NCBI RefSeq assembly: GCF_018812025.1
Contig: NC_063054.1
Coordinates: 36,228,396 to 36,292,395 of the forward strand
DNA length: 64,000 nt
Reading direction: 5' to 3'
From: Megalobrama amblycephala
Taxonomy: Eukaryota > Chordata > Actinopteri > Cypriniformes > Xenocyprididae
The first letter of the stretch is position 1. Each line of letters starts with the position of its first letter. The position numbers and the translations under genes are program-made. The notes under the pieces were generated by a model, which made no database searches, had not been told where the DNA came from, and worked only from the letters and a program-made list of their open reading frames with translations. This document shows positions 9,821 to 20,166 of the stretch, one piece after another.

Positions 9821-10630
9821 TCAGACTAAACTAGTCCCTTCAGGTTTTTGTGATGTCTGAATACTGAGATTCTGCCGGCAGACCAGTACACACAGGAGAG
9901 GGTCTGAAATCAGTCTCACACTCAACAAGAAACAAGGAGTAAGCCAAACAGGAAGAGGCTGAAGAAAAGATGGATTAAAGAATAAGAAGAAACATAGTGA
10001 AATAAAGGGCAGATAAAGCACCAGCAGAGTGAATATGAAAACAACCCAAATATGATGATCTGGTTTTCTGGATGCGGGAGAGTGACGACTGGCACAACAT
10101 GAAATGCAAGAAAATATTATCCATGTGATCACTGACACAATGAACACAAATTGAACAACCAATAAGTAATAATTGTACAAAAAAATCTCACCAATAATGA
10201 TACAGAGAAACACAAGTATGTAGAAAATGATGAAACAAGGTGAAGAGAAAACAGAATCAGTGTACAGTGGATATTTCACTGAGAGAATTCCCTCTAGCAC
10301 CACCAGCTGGTTCAGGAGCAGACTACAGGCTCTTAACGGCCATGAATAAAAAAAAAAACAATCTAACCAATCATGCCAGGAGAGATGAACTACAAGAAGT
10401 TTAACCAGTATGTAGGGACTCAAGAGAAGCTCGAAAATATCAGTGAGGAGGAGGAGGATGATGAAGGCTGAAACACGGTGCCCATTATTTCTGTGATGAA
10501 TTAGATCGCTGACAGACCAAACAAGAGCTGGTAGACCTGCGCACGCACCAATGATGATGAAAATGGACAATCTGACCCTTATCTGTGGCAGGACAGGAAC
10601 CAGCTTAAAGCCAAATGGATAATAATCCAT
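9821..10630 (-). CDS. Seven-transmembrane receptor-like protein (divergent class A GPCR)
   Basis: A 269-residue, single-exon coding frame starts ATGGATTATTATCC and has no breaks. Seven hydrophobic segments can be placed at roughly 22-45, 53-77, 92-116, 132-157, 158-182, 193-218 and 230-255. After segment 3 the sequence LEGILSVKYPLYT resembles the DRY-x-PL-Y region of class A receptors with the DRY itself altered. Segment 7 ends SDPLLCVLVCR, in the place of NPxxY. The short N-terminus (about 20 residues) and short C-tail suggest a chemosensory or orphan receptor, but no ligand can be inferred. The same SDPLLCVLVCR/LDPLLCVLVCR signature occurs in the two plus-strand copies at 15.6-18.8 and 21.4-22.3 kb, so this is a local family. 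Exon 1 is non-coding (see 10667-11090). Confidence 0.75.
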   Translation of the reverse strand: MDYYPFGFKLVPVLPQIRVRLSIFIIIGACAGLPALVWSVSDLIHHRNNGHRVSAFIILLLLTDIFELLLSPYILVKLLVVHLSWHDWLDCFFFYSWPLRACSLLLNQLVVLEGILSVKYPLYTDSVFSSPCFIIFYILVFLCIIIGEIFLYNYYLLVVQFVFIVSVITWIIFSCISCCASRHSPASRKPDHHIWVVFIFTLLVLYLPFISLCFFLFFNPSFLQPLPVWLTPCFLLSVRLISDPLLCVLVCRQNLSIQTSQKPEGTSLV

Positions 10631-10666
10631 ATTCTAGTCTGTCTTTGATCTCTTTGTGATATCCAG

Positions 10667-11090
10667 CTGAAAATATGTAAATGTATAAATAAGAAAAATA
10701 GAACTTGTGCTGAATAAATGCTGAGCAACTTTCAGAAGTGTTACAAATCTCATAAAACCAGCTAAACATACAACTCCGAATCATCAGGCTGAAAAGATTC
10801 ATGTATTCTAGTCTGTATTATAATCTTTAATGACTTCAAGGGGGAAAAAAATCAATAAACAACCATGTCTTACCTAGATATATTCAGGATTTGTTTTAAA
10901 GCGCTGTGCTCATGGAATAAGAAAGTTTTCAGTCTTGCTTGATTTCGTCTCTCGTTCTGTCTGTGTTTTTGCTCTTTCTTCTTTTTTCTCTACTGCTGGT
11001 TTCTGGTTGTTGGTTTATCTGCTGGTTTGATCTCCGCTCTCATATCTGAGATCTGACTGTGGTTTCAGTAAAGAAGCATGAATAATCTTT
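10667..11090 (-). promoter_or_regulatory. 5' non-coding exon, short intron and promoter region of the receptor gene
   Basis: On the minus strand a donor TCTAG|GTAAGA ends at 10874/10873, and an acceptor TATTTTCAG precedes base 10666, giving an intron of about 207 bp just upstream of the coding exon. The exon and upstream sequence (about 10875-11090) are A/G-rich. The whole block is duplicated at 24228-24660, where the donor is mutated. The transcription start is not determined. Confidence 0.5.
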
Positions 11091-11500
11091 ACTTAAACCA
11101 TCTTTACTTAAATGTTTAAAAGCATTAAATCAAATTTTATAGCACCTCTGTAAATGTAGTACATAAATGAACTCTTTTCCCATCATTGCTGTGATTTTCC
11201 ATCATTTACAACACAACGCTTTCCCACCAAAGACAAAATTTACTGGCTATCCATGTTTCCACTGTTATACTGTAGAAGGTGCTATTATGCATCTTCTGAA
11301 TCAGTTCAGAACCTCCGGATCAAAACACAGGTGAAGAAGAAGCAGAAACAAGCGATAGAAGCAGAGATTAGTGGCCTGTTGCACGAAGCTGGTTTCAGTT
11401 GCTTCCCGGGTAAGTTTGAGATTAGTTTGAGCAAACTCTGGTTTTTCAGGCTCAAAAAGATGGATTGGTTTATAGCAGGTTTCATTACCATAGTAATTTA
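11091..11500. other. Intergenic DNA between receptor promoter and MITE
   Basis: No gene recognised. The stretch 11325-11480 has a balanced base composition but frames on both strands look like chance. Confidence 0.3.
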
Positions 11501-11506
11501 TCATGC

Positions 11507-12299
11507 CATTTTCACAAGATGCAATATAAGTCTCTGATGTCCCCAGTGTATGTGAATTGTAAGCTCAAAATATCCCACAGATCATTTTTTATAGCATGTT
11601 AAATTTGTCACTTTTTGAGGGTGAGCAAAAACGCTCAATTTTTGTGTGTCCCTTTAAATGCAAATGAGCTGCTGCTTCTAAGCAGAGGACGGGGTTTCAA
11701 GAGCTCATGTTAGCAGCACCGATTACCTCATGCAGACTCAATGAAAATGTCAGAAACTGTTCAGCCTTTTATGTTCAAACTGAAGTCAGACAATAATGGA
11801 GAGACTTAAGAAGTGACAACATTTAGAATTGCTTAATTTAGCTGATGTTGGATATCTTAAAATCATTGATTAGCATATTCTGTCATGATAATCTATAACT
11901 GTTGTAAGATGCCTAAAGAGCCAGAGAATAATATACTGCATGAAGATAGAACAGGTATAGTTTATTTTAATTACGGTTATAACTTATGTTGGTATCTTGC
12001 TTTTATGACATGCTATTGCATTTGTTACTGTATTGTGATAACATGGTCTCACCTTTGTTGTGTGTTCTCGGGGGCGGGGTTTATGTAAATGTAAGGGTTA
12101 GTGATGTCACCAACCCAGGAAGAAGCTCGTTGTAGTCCCTAACAGCCGTTTAGTTCTTAAACAGAGAATTCTTTAAAAGAAAATATCTCCTTTGCATTGA
12201 ACTTTGAGTGTCGTAACTTTGCAGATGTTGTTTATGATCAAACAGCAACATTACACACTAACTGAAGTTAAAAAAGTCAAATCATAATGAACCACCCCT
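11507..12299. repeat. TTAA-group MITE sequence
   Basis: The left part (ACAAGATGCAATATAAGTCT, then CTCAAAATATCCCACAGATC) matches the families at 41290-41657 (opposite strand) and 61015-61345. The right part, ending TCATAATGAACCACCCC, matches 2744-2868. It is therefore a composite of two TTAA-type families. No coding capacity. Confidence 0.55.
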
Positions 12300-12325
12300 A
12301 TATTATATTTATATTAATATTTATA

Positions 12326-13868
12326 AACCCGATTCCAAAAAAGTTGGGACACTGTACAAATTGTGAATAAAAAAGGAATGCAATAATTTACAAATCTCAT
12401 AAACTTATATTTTATTCACAATAGAATATAGATAACATATCAAATGTTGAAAGTGAGACATTTTGAAATGTCATGCCAAATATTGGCTCATTTTGGATTT
12501 CATGAGAGCTACACATTCCAAAAAAGTTGGGACAGGTAGCAATAAGAGGCCGGAAAAGTTAAATGTACATATAAGGAACAGCTGGAGGACCAATTTGAAA
12601 CTTATTAGGTCAATTGGCAACATGATTGGTTATAAAAAGAGCCTCTCAGAGTGGCAGTGTCTCTCAGAAGTCAAGATGGGCAGAGGATCACCAATTCCCC
12701 CAATGCTGCAGCAAAAATAGTGGAGCAATATCAGAAAGGAGTTTCTCAGAGAAAAACTGCAAAGAGATTGAAGTTATCATCATCTACAGTGCATAATATC
12801 ATCCAAAGATTCAGAAAATCTGGAACAATCTCTGTGCGTAAGGGTCAAGGCCGGAAAACCATACTGGATGCCCATGATCATTGGGCCCTTAGACTGGGCT
12901 CAGGAATACTTCCAGAAAACATTGTTAGTGAACACAATCCACCGTGCCATTCGCCGTTGCTGGCTAAAACTCTATAGGTCAAAAAAGAAGCCATATCTAA
13001 ACATGATCCAGAAGCGCAGGCGTTTTCTCTGGGCCAAAGCTAATTTAAAATGGACTGTGGCAAAGTGGAAAACTGTTCTGTGGTCAGATGAATCAAAATT
13101 TGAAGTTCTTTTTGGAAAACTGGGATGCCATGTCATCCAGACTAAAGAGGACAAGGACAACCCAAGTTGTTATCAGCGCTCAGTTCAGAAGCCTGCATCT
13201 CTGATGGTATGGGGTTGCATGAGTGCGTGTGGCATGGGCAGCTAACACATCTGGAAAGGCACCATCAATGCTGAAAGGTATATCCAAGTTCTAGAACAAC
13301 ATATGCTCCCATCCAGACGTCGTCCCTTTTAGGGAAGACTTTGCATTTTCCAACATGACAATGCCAGACCACATACTGCATCAATTACAACATCATGGCT
13401 GCGTAGAAGAAGGATCCAGGTACTAAAATGACCAGCCTGCAGTCCAGATCTTTCACCCATAGAAAACATTTGGCGCATCATAAAGAGGAAGATGCGACAA
13501 AGAAGACCTAAGACAGTTGAGCAACTAGAAGCCTGTATTAGACAAGAATGGGACAACATTCCTATTCCTAAACTTGAGCAACTTGTCTCCTCAGTCCCCA
13601 GACGTTTGCAGACTGTTATAAAAAGAAGAGGGGATGCCACACAGTGGTAAACATGGCCTTGTCCCAACTTTTTTGAGATGTGTTGATGCCATGAAATTTA
13701 AAATCAACTTATTTTTTCCTTAAAATGATACATTTTCTCAGTTTAAACATTTGATATGTCATCTATGTTGTATTCTGAATAAAATATTGAAATTTGAAAC
13801 TTCCACATCATTATATTCTGTTTTTATTCACAATTTGTACAGTGTCCCAACTTTTTTGGAATCAGGTT
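12326..13868 (+). mobile_element. Tc1/mariner transposon (inactive copy)
   Basis: Terminal inverted repeats read AACCCGATTCC and AACCTGATTCC, both followed by AAAAAAGTTGGGACACTGTA and then AAATTGTGAATAAA, with TA before the left end and TG (a mutated TA) after the right end. Internally it carries a broken transposase gene. Length 1543 bp is normal for the superfamily. The right end abuts the start of the tandem receptor duplication unit. Confidence 0.9.
12675..13650 (+). pseudogene. Tc1-like transposase, frameshifted
   Basis: Starts MGRGSPIPP and shifts frame within about 30 bases. It then shows a paired helix-turn-helix region (RKTAKRLKLSSSTVHNIIQR), the first catalytic Asp in LWSDESKF (about 13081-13104), the second in FQHDNARPHTA (about 13345-13380), and the final Glu in SPDLSPIENIW (about 13440-13473), a DD34E-type order. 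At least three frame changes and internal stops separate these blocks, and the end KRRGDATQW is followed by a stop at 13648. No active enzyme can be made. Confidence 0.85.
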
Positions 13869-13870
13869 TG

Positions 13871-14190
13871 CATTTCTGATGCTTTCGATTTTCTCAGTGA
13901 AGAAATTCATTAAGCCATTACTATTAAACTGTTATGGAATATTTAGTTCTGGTGATGTCTGTTTATTTGTTCATCAGCCACTGTACTAAACAAGAACCTT
14001 GGATTGTTTTGGTTGTTTTCTATGAGCTTGTGGAGATGTTCGGCCCTGGATGCTTTTAGAGCCTTTTATAGCAGGAAGTGCTGTCTTTCCACACAATCCT
14101 AAAGACCTCTGAATGAGTTTGTCTCCATTTGCGCTCTAGATTACGAGTTTCTTTCTTGATAGTGTGGGTAATACTGTTGTACCATGGTAC
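13871..14190 (-). pseudogene. LINE coding remnant upstream of receptor copy A
   Basis: Same sequence as 19545-19945, in which the minus strand reads KVRVKSTAPWCNSITHTIKKETRNLE and continues to SCYKR. This is the segment between endonuclease and RT in L2-type fish LINEs. Here it is degraded and truncated by the Tc1 element on its left. It forms the left end of a tandem duplication unit. Confidence 0.65.
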
Positions 14191-14346
14191 AGTACAAAAA
14201 TAATGAAATTTAGCATTTGTTTATATGTATTTTTTTAATAATGTAAAAGTAAAACAGAATAAAGCAGAAACTCACACAGGAACACTCTGACTTGCGCCAA
14301 CACACTCCACTGCTCTCAAACGTGCACACGCAGAGAGAGAGAGAGA

Positions 14347-14408
14347 GATAAAAAGGAAGAATACAGCTCACTGAATCTCAAGACAGATACTGTGTCCGTG
14401 TCATTCAG
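14347..14408 (+). promoter_or_regulatory. Candidate promoter and exon 1 of receptor copy A
   Basis: TATA-like GATAAAAAG (14347-14355) follows a (GA)n tract. About 30 bases on, a short non-coding exon ends GTCATTCAG|GTAAGACC, a strong splice donor at 14408/14409. The identical layout occurs at 20109-20166 for copy B. Confidence 0.5.
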
Positions 14409-15562
14409 GTAAGACCTTATGAAAAATTGTAGTTTGATTGTTTGCTTTCAAATGACCAATAGAGATGTTTTACCCATTTGAATTACACATTGCATTGTGT
14501 TTTAAATTTCACTTCTAATATTCTGGCAGAAAATGACCAGTACCTTTCTACAGATGTTTCTCTTACAGTGTGGACAATATTGTTTGGATTAGTCATGAAT
14601 TTAATGCTTTTTTAATCACAGTGAAACTCTTAGCCTTTCTTTTTGGTCATTTAATAAATACTTGTACGACTTGCCAACTATCAAAAAATATGAACATTTT
14701 GTGTGCTTTTTATTTATTCAAAAGAATACACTCATGCTCTGAAACATTTCCCTACATGAGTGCGAACTGAATGTAATGATTTCGGACACTTCACTGCATG
14801 TTAATTATGAAAGTATACTGCTGTATGTGCTGAGAAGCATTTATGGAAAACTAAATTATACTTTAAAAGCTGTATGCCATGTATTACCATGTCATATAAT
14901 TGTGATTACACTAGTACGTTTAAAATAGATTAACTTATTATAGATTAACTGTAATATTGAATAAACTACAGATAGAGAGTAAAATTATAATTAAGTTCTT
15001 TTCACGTTATTTAGTATGATAGTCAACACATTAAAATAAGGATACTTCTTTAAAACATGACAAAAGTTTATTAAAACAAAGATTTGGAATTAAGTAAAAT
15101 GTTTAATTTGACATTACAAAGTGCACTTAAGTGTGTTAAGAAACATGCAAGTAAAACGTTTTAAAAATATACATTTAATAACTTGTAATATTTGAAGAAC
15201 ACTACAAGTGCACATTCATTCAGTTAAAGGCAAGACTTTCGTTCATCTTTGGGACATAAATGAAGATATTTTAATGAAATATGAGAGTTTTCTGTTCCTC
15301 CACTGAAAGTCTGTTCTCCCAAAACTCTGATGCATTAAAAGGTTCATAAAGAGATGCTAAAATAAATCTATAGGAATGAAGCAGTTTAATCCAAGAGACA
15401 TGATACCTTTTAGATTTAATTTTATTATTTTATTATCATATTTATTATTTTATTTGCATGAGAACCAATGAAGTGTTGTGTTGATTATTCAGATGGATGA
15501 TATTGGAAATACATTTTAAATGCGGCAAAGTAAATCACTTGCTCACATATTTTGTCTTTCAG
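14409..15562 (+). other. Intron of receptor copy A
   Basis: Runs from donor GTAAGA to acceptor TTTTGTCTTTCAG (AG at 15561-15562). Largely collinear with 20167-21406. It holds no recognised coding exon. A TTCTGGCAG|AAAATGACC site near 14527 (also near 20280) could be a cryptic acceptor. Confidence 0.45.
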
Positions 15563-17069
15563 CAATTCAGAGTGATCATAGAGGACAAAAACAACTACAA
15601 TCGTGACATCTTTAACACAGCTGCTGTACTACGAAGATCTGCATTTAAATCCAATGGATGATCCATTTTTTTTGCATACTGAAATCAGACAGACTATCTC
15701 TCTCATCACTAGTGTTTGTGTGGGTCTGCCAGCTCTGGTTTGGGCTTTTCATCTTCTGCACCTTCAAAGAAAGATCAGAGGTCGAATCTCAGCCTTCATC
15801 ATCCTCCTCCTCATCAGTAGCCTGATACAACTGCCCCTATACCTATATTCAGTGATACAACTCAGGAAATTACACCTGAACCCTAAGCTTCTCCAGTTCT
15901 GGTCACTGTTAAGTTTTTGGGTCATTCTTTATTTGTGGTGGCAAATGGTGTTCCTCTACTTTACAACAGTTAAAATACACTTTAAATACCAATAAATTCA
16001 AATTTTTTTGCATGTTTGTATTCTGTAGAATAAACACAATTTGTGCACTATTAATAGTTAAAGTTTTGTTTCAAATTACATATTTAATTAAGTTTGGAAG
16101 ATTGCATTTGTAACAAAATATGCATGTTCCCGCCATACCTCACAGAGGTATCATGGAATGTAATTGCAACAATATTACATTTTTAACACAAATAAAGTGG
16201 TTAAACTGGGAACATAGATTTTATTTAACATGTACAATTGTATTAAATTGTTTTAAAAAATACATATTTTGTATTATTTAAGAAAAAAGTAGTGTCCCCC
16301 AAATTCATGTCTGTTGTGTTACTACAATGGATGTCGCCCCTTTAAGAAAAGGGGGAACTCTATTTGAACTACTTCCTGTGTGTAAAGGTCATTGCAGGTC
16401 CTGATTGATCTGAGGGGTGCATCATGAGTACATTCTTTATTATTAATTTTCTTAAAATTAGCTAAATTTATGACAATTTCATGTGTCGCACTTTATTAGT
16501 GTCTGTGGTGTTATGTTGATAACTTGCAGATTTTACATATTTTAATCCGAATTTTGATAAATACATACTTACTAATATTTACAAAATGTCCCCTGATCTT
16601 GAAATCATCATGATGACAGCCTCCATTTTAGAAAAGTCTGGATTTAGGCTAATTTGTCTGTGGTGTTACTGTCTGTGGCGTTACTGTCTTTCCTGGTAAC
16701 ACCACAGACTCTATAGTAACACAGACAATATACAGCCAGAAATGTTGTATTTTTAATAAAACACATAGGACATTCTAGTCATATAATTGTATCTCTCTTG
16801 TCAGGTATGGCAAGATTAACTGCTGCTGAAAAGTAGCGTCTTTATAGACAGCGAAAGATGCAGAGTACCTCATCAGACCTATTTAAAAAAGACCTATGTG
16901 CAAAAAAACAAAAAAACAAAACAAAAACTGAGAATAGGAGATCTCTCAAGGGAAAGTAAGTTTAATAAGTTAAATAATTTTGTGGATACATGTTTTATTC
17001 ACAGAACATTTTCTGGATTTCTATTCTCTATTGAAACAGATCACACATTATGATTGCATCACAATCCAA

Positions 17070-17604
17070 TTAAAGGGATACAATTTTTTGTTCTCCCTAT
17101 CATCATTCACTCACCCACAAGTTGCTCCAAACCTGTATAAATTTCAGATAACACTTTATTTTAGGGTCTTTTAGTTGTTTATTATCATGCATATTACTAG
17201 AATGGCTGTGTATTAGTACTTATTAAGCACATATGAATGCCTTATTTTGCATGATCATATTGTACATTCTTAATCCTACCCAATACTTAAATTTTACAAT
17301 GACTTTACTAACTAACTATATGTGTTTCCTATACTAAAGTGTTACCAAATTTCTTTGTTCTGCTGTACACAAAGGAAGATATTGGAAGAATGTTTGTAAT
17401 CAAACAAATCTTGCCCCCCACTGACTGCCATATTTTTTTTCGCTACTATGGTTGTCAATGGAAGGTGAGATCTGCTGGGTTACAAACAATCTTCCAAATA
17501 TCTTCCTTTGTGCTCAGCAGAACAAAGACATTTATACAGGTTTGGAACAATGTGAGGGGGAGTATGATGACAGAATTTGCATTTTTGGTTGAACTATCCC
17601 TTTA
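17070..17604. repeat. TTAA-ended foldback MITE nested in the transposon
   Basis: Ends TTAAAGGGATA... and ...ACTATCCCTTTAA. Its arms (for example CAAACCTGTATAAATTTC and its complement) are inverted copies of each other, of the same family as 36226-36553 and 62854-63373. The left arm is broken by the insertion at 17146-17346. Confidence 0.8.
17146..17346. repeat. Small MITE nested in the foldback MITE
   Basis: Ends GATAACACTTTATTTTAGGG and ...AAAGTGTTACC. Flanked by the 7-bp duplication AAATTTC (17139-17145, 17347-17353). Same family as 59461-59715. Confidence 0.8.
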
Positions 17605-18828
17605 AGGAGTGAGAAACAGGTTTTTTTAATTATATATTTTAATACAGTTTTTCTCTAAATGATCTTTATCAGAATAGATACTTCTTGTAATCCTACTTAT
17701 GATAAAATTAATTATTTTGCTCAACAAACTTTTAATTGTTAAACCTTTTATGCAGTGTAAAGTCTGTGGTGTTATATATATGTCTGTGGTGTTACTTCAA
17801 TATGTATCTGAAATTTCTTTCCTACAAAACCATTTAATCTTTTAATTTGATGTTTTTAGACTGTAAGGTGGTGTTAATATTTTAGAATAAAGACTATAAA
17901 AGTTGCACAGACCATTTTTCCTGCCTTTTCTGATGTATATCCAAATTTTTAAAAAAAGAAACAATTCTTCTTTGGCAAAAATAGAAGCCAAGATGAACAA
18001 TTAAACATTTATTTTAAAAATGAAATTTAAATTATCAATAAAACTGAGTCCTTAAAGTAATTTATTTACTTATTAATTATTACCTAAAGTTGCATATCCC
18101 TGCTCATTTTAGAACAAACCAAAATTTGACTTCAAATATTGGTAACACCACAGACATAAGTGGTTGTTTCACCAGTGTTTGATTAAAATTATTTAAAAAT
18201 CGAAATATTATTAAGCTTCAATTTTAATGGATAAAGCATATTAAACTAATCTTAAATGCATAGCAATACATATTATTAAAAAAAAGCAAACAAGAATTTT
18301 TACAATTTCTGCCTCTCATTTGCCACCGCAATTGAAGAATGACCCTTTTGTGGTTTTCACCTCCATCAGCTGGTGGCTCTAGAGGTGATTCTGTCACATA
18401 TTTTCTCACGCTCCTGCTACATCATAATCATCATCCTTGTGCTCATCTTTTCCTTACCATTCATCTTCATGGACCCATTTGGAAATGAGTTTGTTTTAAT
18501 ATTTTTTATTTGCACATTTCTTGCATCGCTGGGCTTATTTTTAGTAGTATGTGTAGTCACATGTGACATCTGTTTTCCTCCTGTCAGCAAAAAAAATTGT
18601 TTAGTGTTCATCATTGCCTTTGTTAACATTATGCTGTTTTCAGTAATGTTGATCCTTGTAACTTTCTTCAGGAATATAGCTAGACCACATTGGTTTTTTC
18701 CCCCCTTCATGGGTTTGAGAGCGATGTTAGACCCTCTCCTGTGTGTTCTGGTCTGCAGAGGAAATCTCAACGATGCTCAGACACCACAAACACACACAGA
18801 ACCCAACACTGATCAGACGTCAGTCTGA

Positions 18829-19544
18829 ACTTCACTTTCATCAGTCCTTGGGTCTGAATTTGCTATTTCAATCATTGTACTTTATTTTGAGGTTCATTCA
18901 AAACAAAACAAAGATGTGTACTGATCTGTACAGTATATTAGTATCAAAACTTATGATCTAAAAATTGTTGATTAAATTAAACATTATTAATAATTAAAAC
19001 AACTAAGTCTAAAATATCAAAAGAGTTGAGAGTATAAAAAGAGTTTAGTTCCACTTCAGTGGCTGTATTCTTAAAAGACTGCATTCGTAAACCGACACAG
19101 CTTTTGCCACTCAGTTGGCCAGACAAGCAAGCACGCTTTTTATTACTGTAAATATGGACTGCAATATGGATTGGTACATCTCACTGTAAATAAACATCCT
19201 CTTTGCACCAGAATGTATTTGTTGTGTGGGGTCATCCTATGTTTTTACATCACAGATGTAAGTCAAGCCACTAAATGTTAAGCAATCTGGTCAAGCAACC
19301 ACATTCACAGTCCATTCAGCGAAGCGGAGCCAGCCTCACACAGCATGCATACATGTGCATCCACTGAAAGGTGACAACTCTTTCAGTAGTTTAGTCGGTT
19401 TTGGATCTAATAAACATGTTGTTGGTTTAGATGTAATCATAAGTTTAACTCTTCCTGTCCTATAGTTGTAAAGCACTGCAACTGTTCTTGAGAGGCAATA
19501 ACTGATGCTGTCAAAGGTTGTACATTTACAGTTGTATTTCTAAT
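18829..19544. other. 3' flank of copy A and LTR-like debris
   Basis: The first 130 bases match the flank of copy B after 22262. Between 19040 and 19256 a TATA-like TATAAAAAG (19036) and an AATAAA (19191) lie about 155 bp apart in moderately GC-rich DNA, a layout reminiscent of a degraded LTR; no ends or target duplication were found. Confidence 0.3.
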
Positions 19545-19945
19545 GCTGTTGATTTTCTCACTGAAGAAATTTATAAAGTCATTACTATTAAACTGTAATG
19601 GAATATTTAGTTCTGGTGATGTCTGTTTATTTGTTCATCAGCCACTGTACTAAACAAGAACCTTGGATTGTTTTGGTTATTTTCTATGAGTTTGTGGAGA
19701 TGTTCGGCCCTGGATGCTTTTAGAGCCTTTTATAGCAGGAAGTGCTGTCTTTCCACACAATCCTAAAGACCCTTAAATGAGTTTGTCTCCATTTGCACTC
19801 TAGATTACGAGTTTCTTTCTTGATAGTGTGGGTAATACTGTTGCACCATGGTGCAGTACTTTTCACTCTAACCTTTTTTAATCTGATCGGTGCAACAGTT
19901 TGTAATGTACTAGAGAAAATGGTGCTCATACTGCTAGTCATTGAA
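19545..19945 (-). pseudogene. LINE coding remnant upstream of receptor copy B
   Basis: The minus strand encodes TVAPIRLKKVRVKSTAPW, then an open basic stretch to SCYKR, followed in broken frame by HLHKLIENNQ-like sequence. This corresponds to the linker between endonuclease and RT of L2-type LINEs. It is the homologous left end of the duplication unit seen at 13871, where more has been lost. Confidence 0.7.
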
Positions 19946-20108
19946 TGAAAATAATGAAATTTAGCATGAAATTTAGCATCTGTTTATATGTATTTTTTAA
20001 TAATATAAAAGTAAAACAGAATAAAGCAGAAACTCACACAGGAACACTCTGACTTGCGCCAACACACTCCACTGCTCTCAAACGTGCACACGCAGAGAGA
20101 GAGAGAGT

Positions 20109-20166
20109 GATAAAAAGGAAGAATACAGCTCACTGAATCTCAAGATACTGTGTCCGTGTCATTCAG
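20109..20166 (+). promoter_or_regulatory. Candidate promoter and exon 1 of receptor copy B
   Basis: GATAAAAAG (20109-20117) follows (GA)n. The short exon ends GTCATTCAG with the donor GTAAGA at 20167. Exon and promoter match copy A except for a 4-bp deletion and scattered substitutions. Confidence 0.5.

Larger units (their letters stand above)
15919..18345. mobile_element. 2.4-kb DNA transposon with TTTT duplication, superfamily uncertain
   Basis: Inverted ends GGGTCATTCTT-(7 variable)-GGTGGCAAATG match at 26 of 29 positions. TTTT flanks both sides (15915-15918, 18346-18349). Inside, near 16806, a frame reads MARLTAAEK, stop, RLYRQRKMQ, a start typical of a basic protein found in fish transposons; it is cut by a stop after nine codons and no catalytic domain is visible. 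The motif TGTCTGTGGTGTTAC recurs at least seven times in both orientations, possibly as transposase binding sites. A MITE is nested at 17070-17604. Non-autonomous now. Confidence 0.8.
15563..18828 (+). pseudogene. Seven-transmembrane receptor copy A, split by a transposon
   Basis: The 5' half (15603-15918) encodes the N-terminus to transmembrane segment 3 up to LLQFWSLLSF. The 3' half (18346-18828) resumes with CGFHLHQLVALEV and ends TQTHTEPNTDQTSV before TGA. Copy B (21447-22262) shows the uninterrupted arrangement, which dates the 2.4-kb insertion after the duplication. The insertion adds 2431 bases including a TTTT duplication, and the halves are in different frames. The 5' half also has GTG in place of an initiator ATG. 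Sequence similarity to copy B stays very high in both halves, so the break is fairly recent. Confidence 0.85.

Noticed and set aside
11253..11537. 94-codon frame and two antisense partners
   Set aside because: Ends inside a MITE; no family resemblance.
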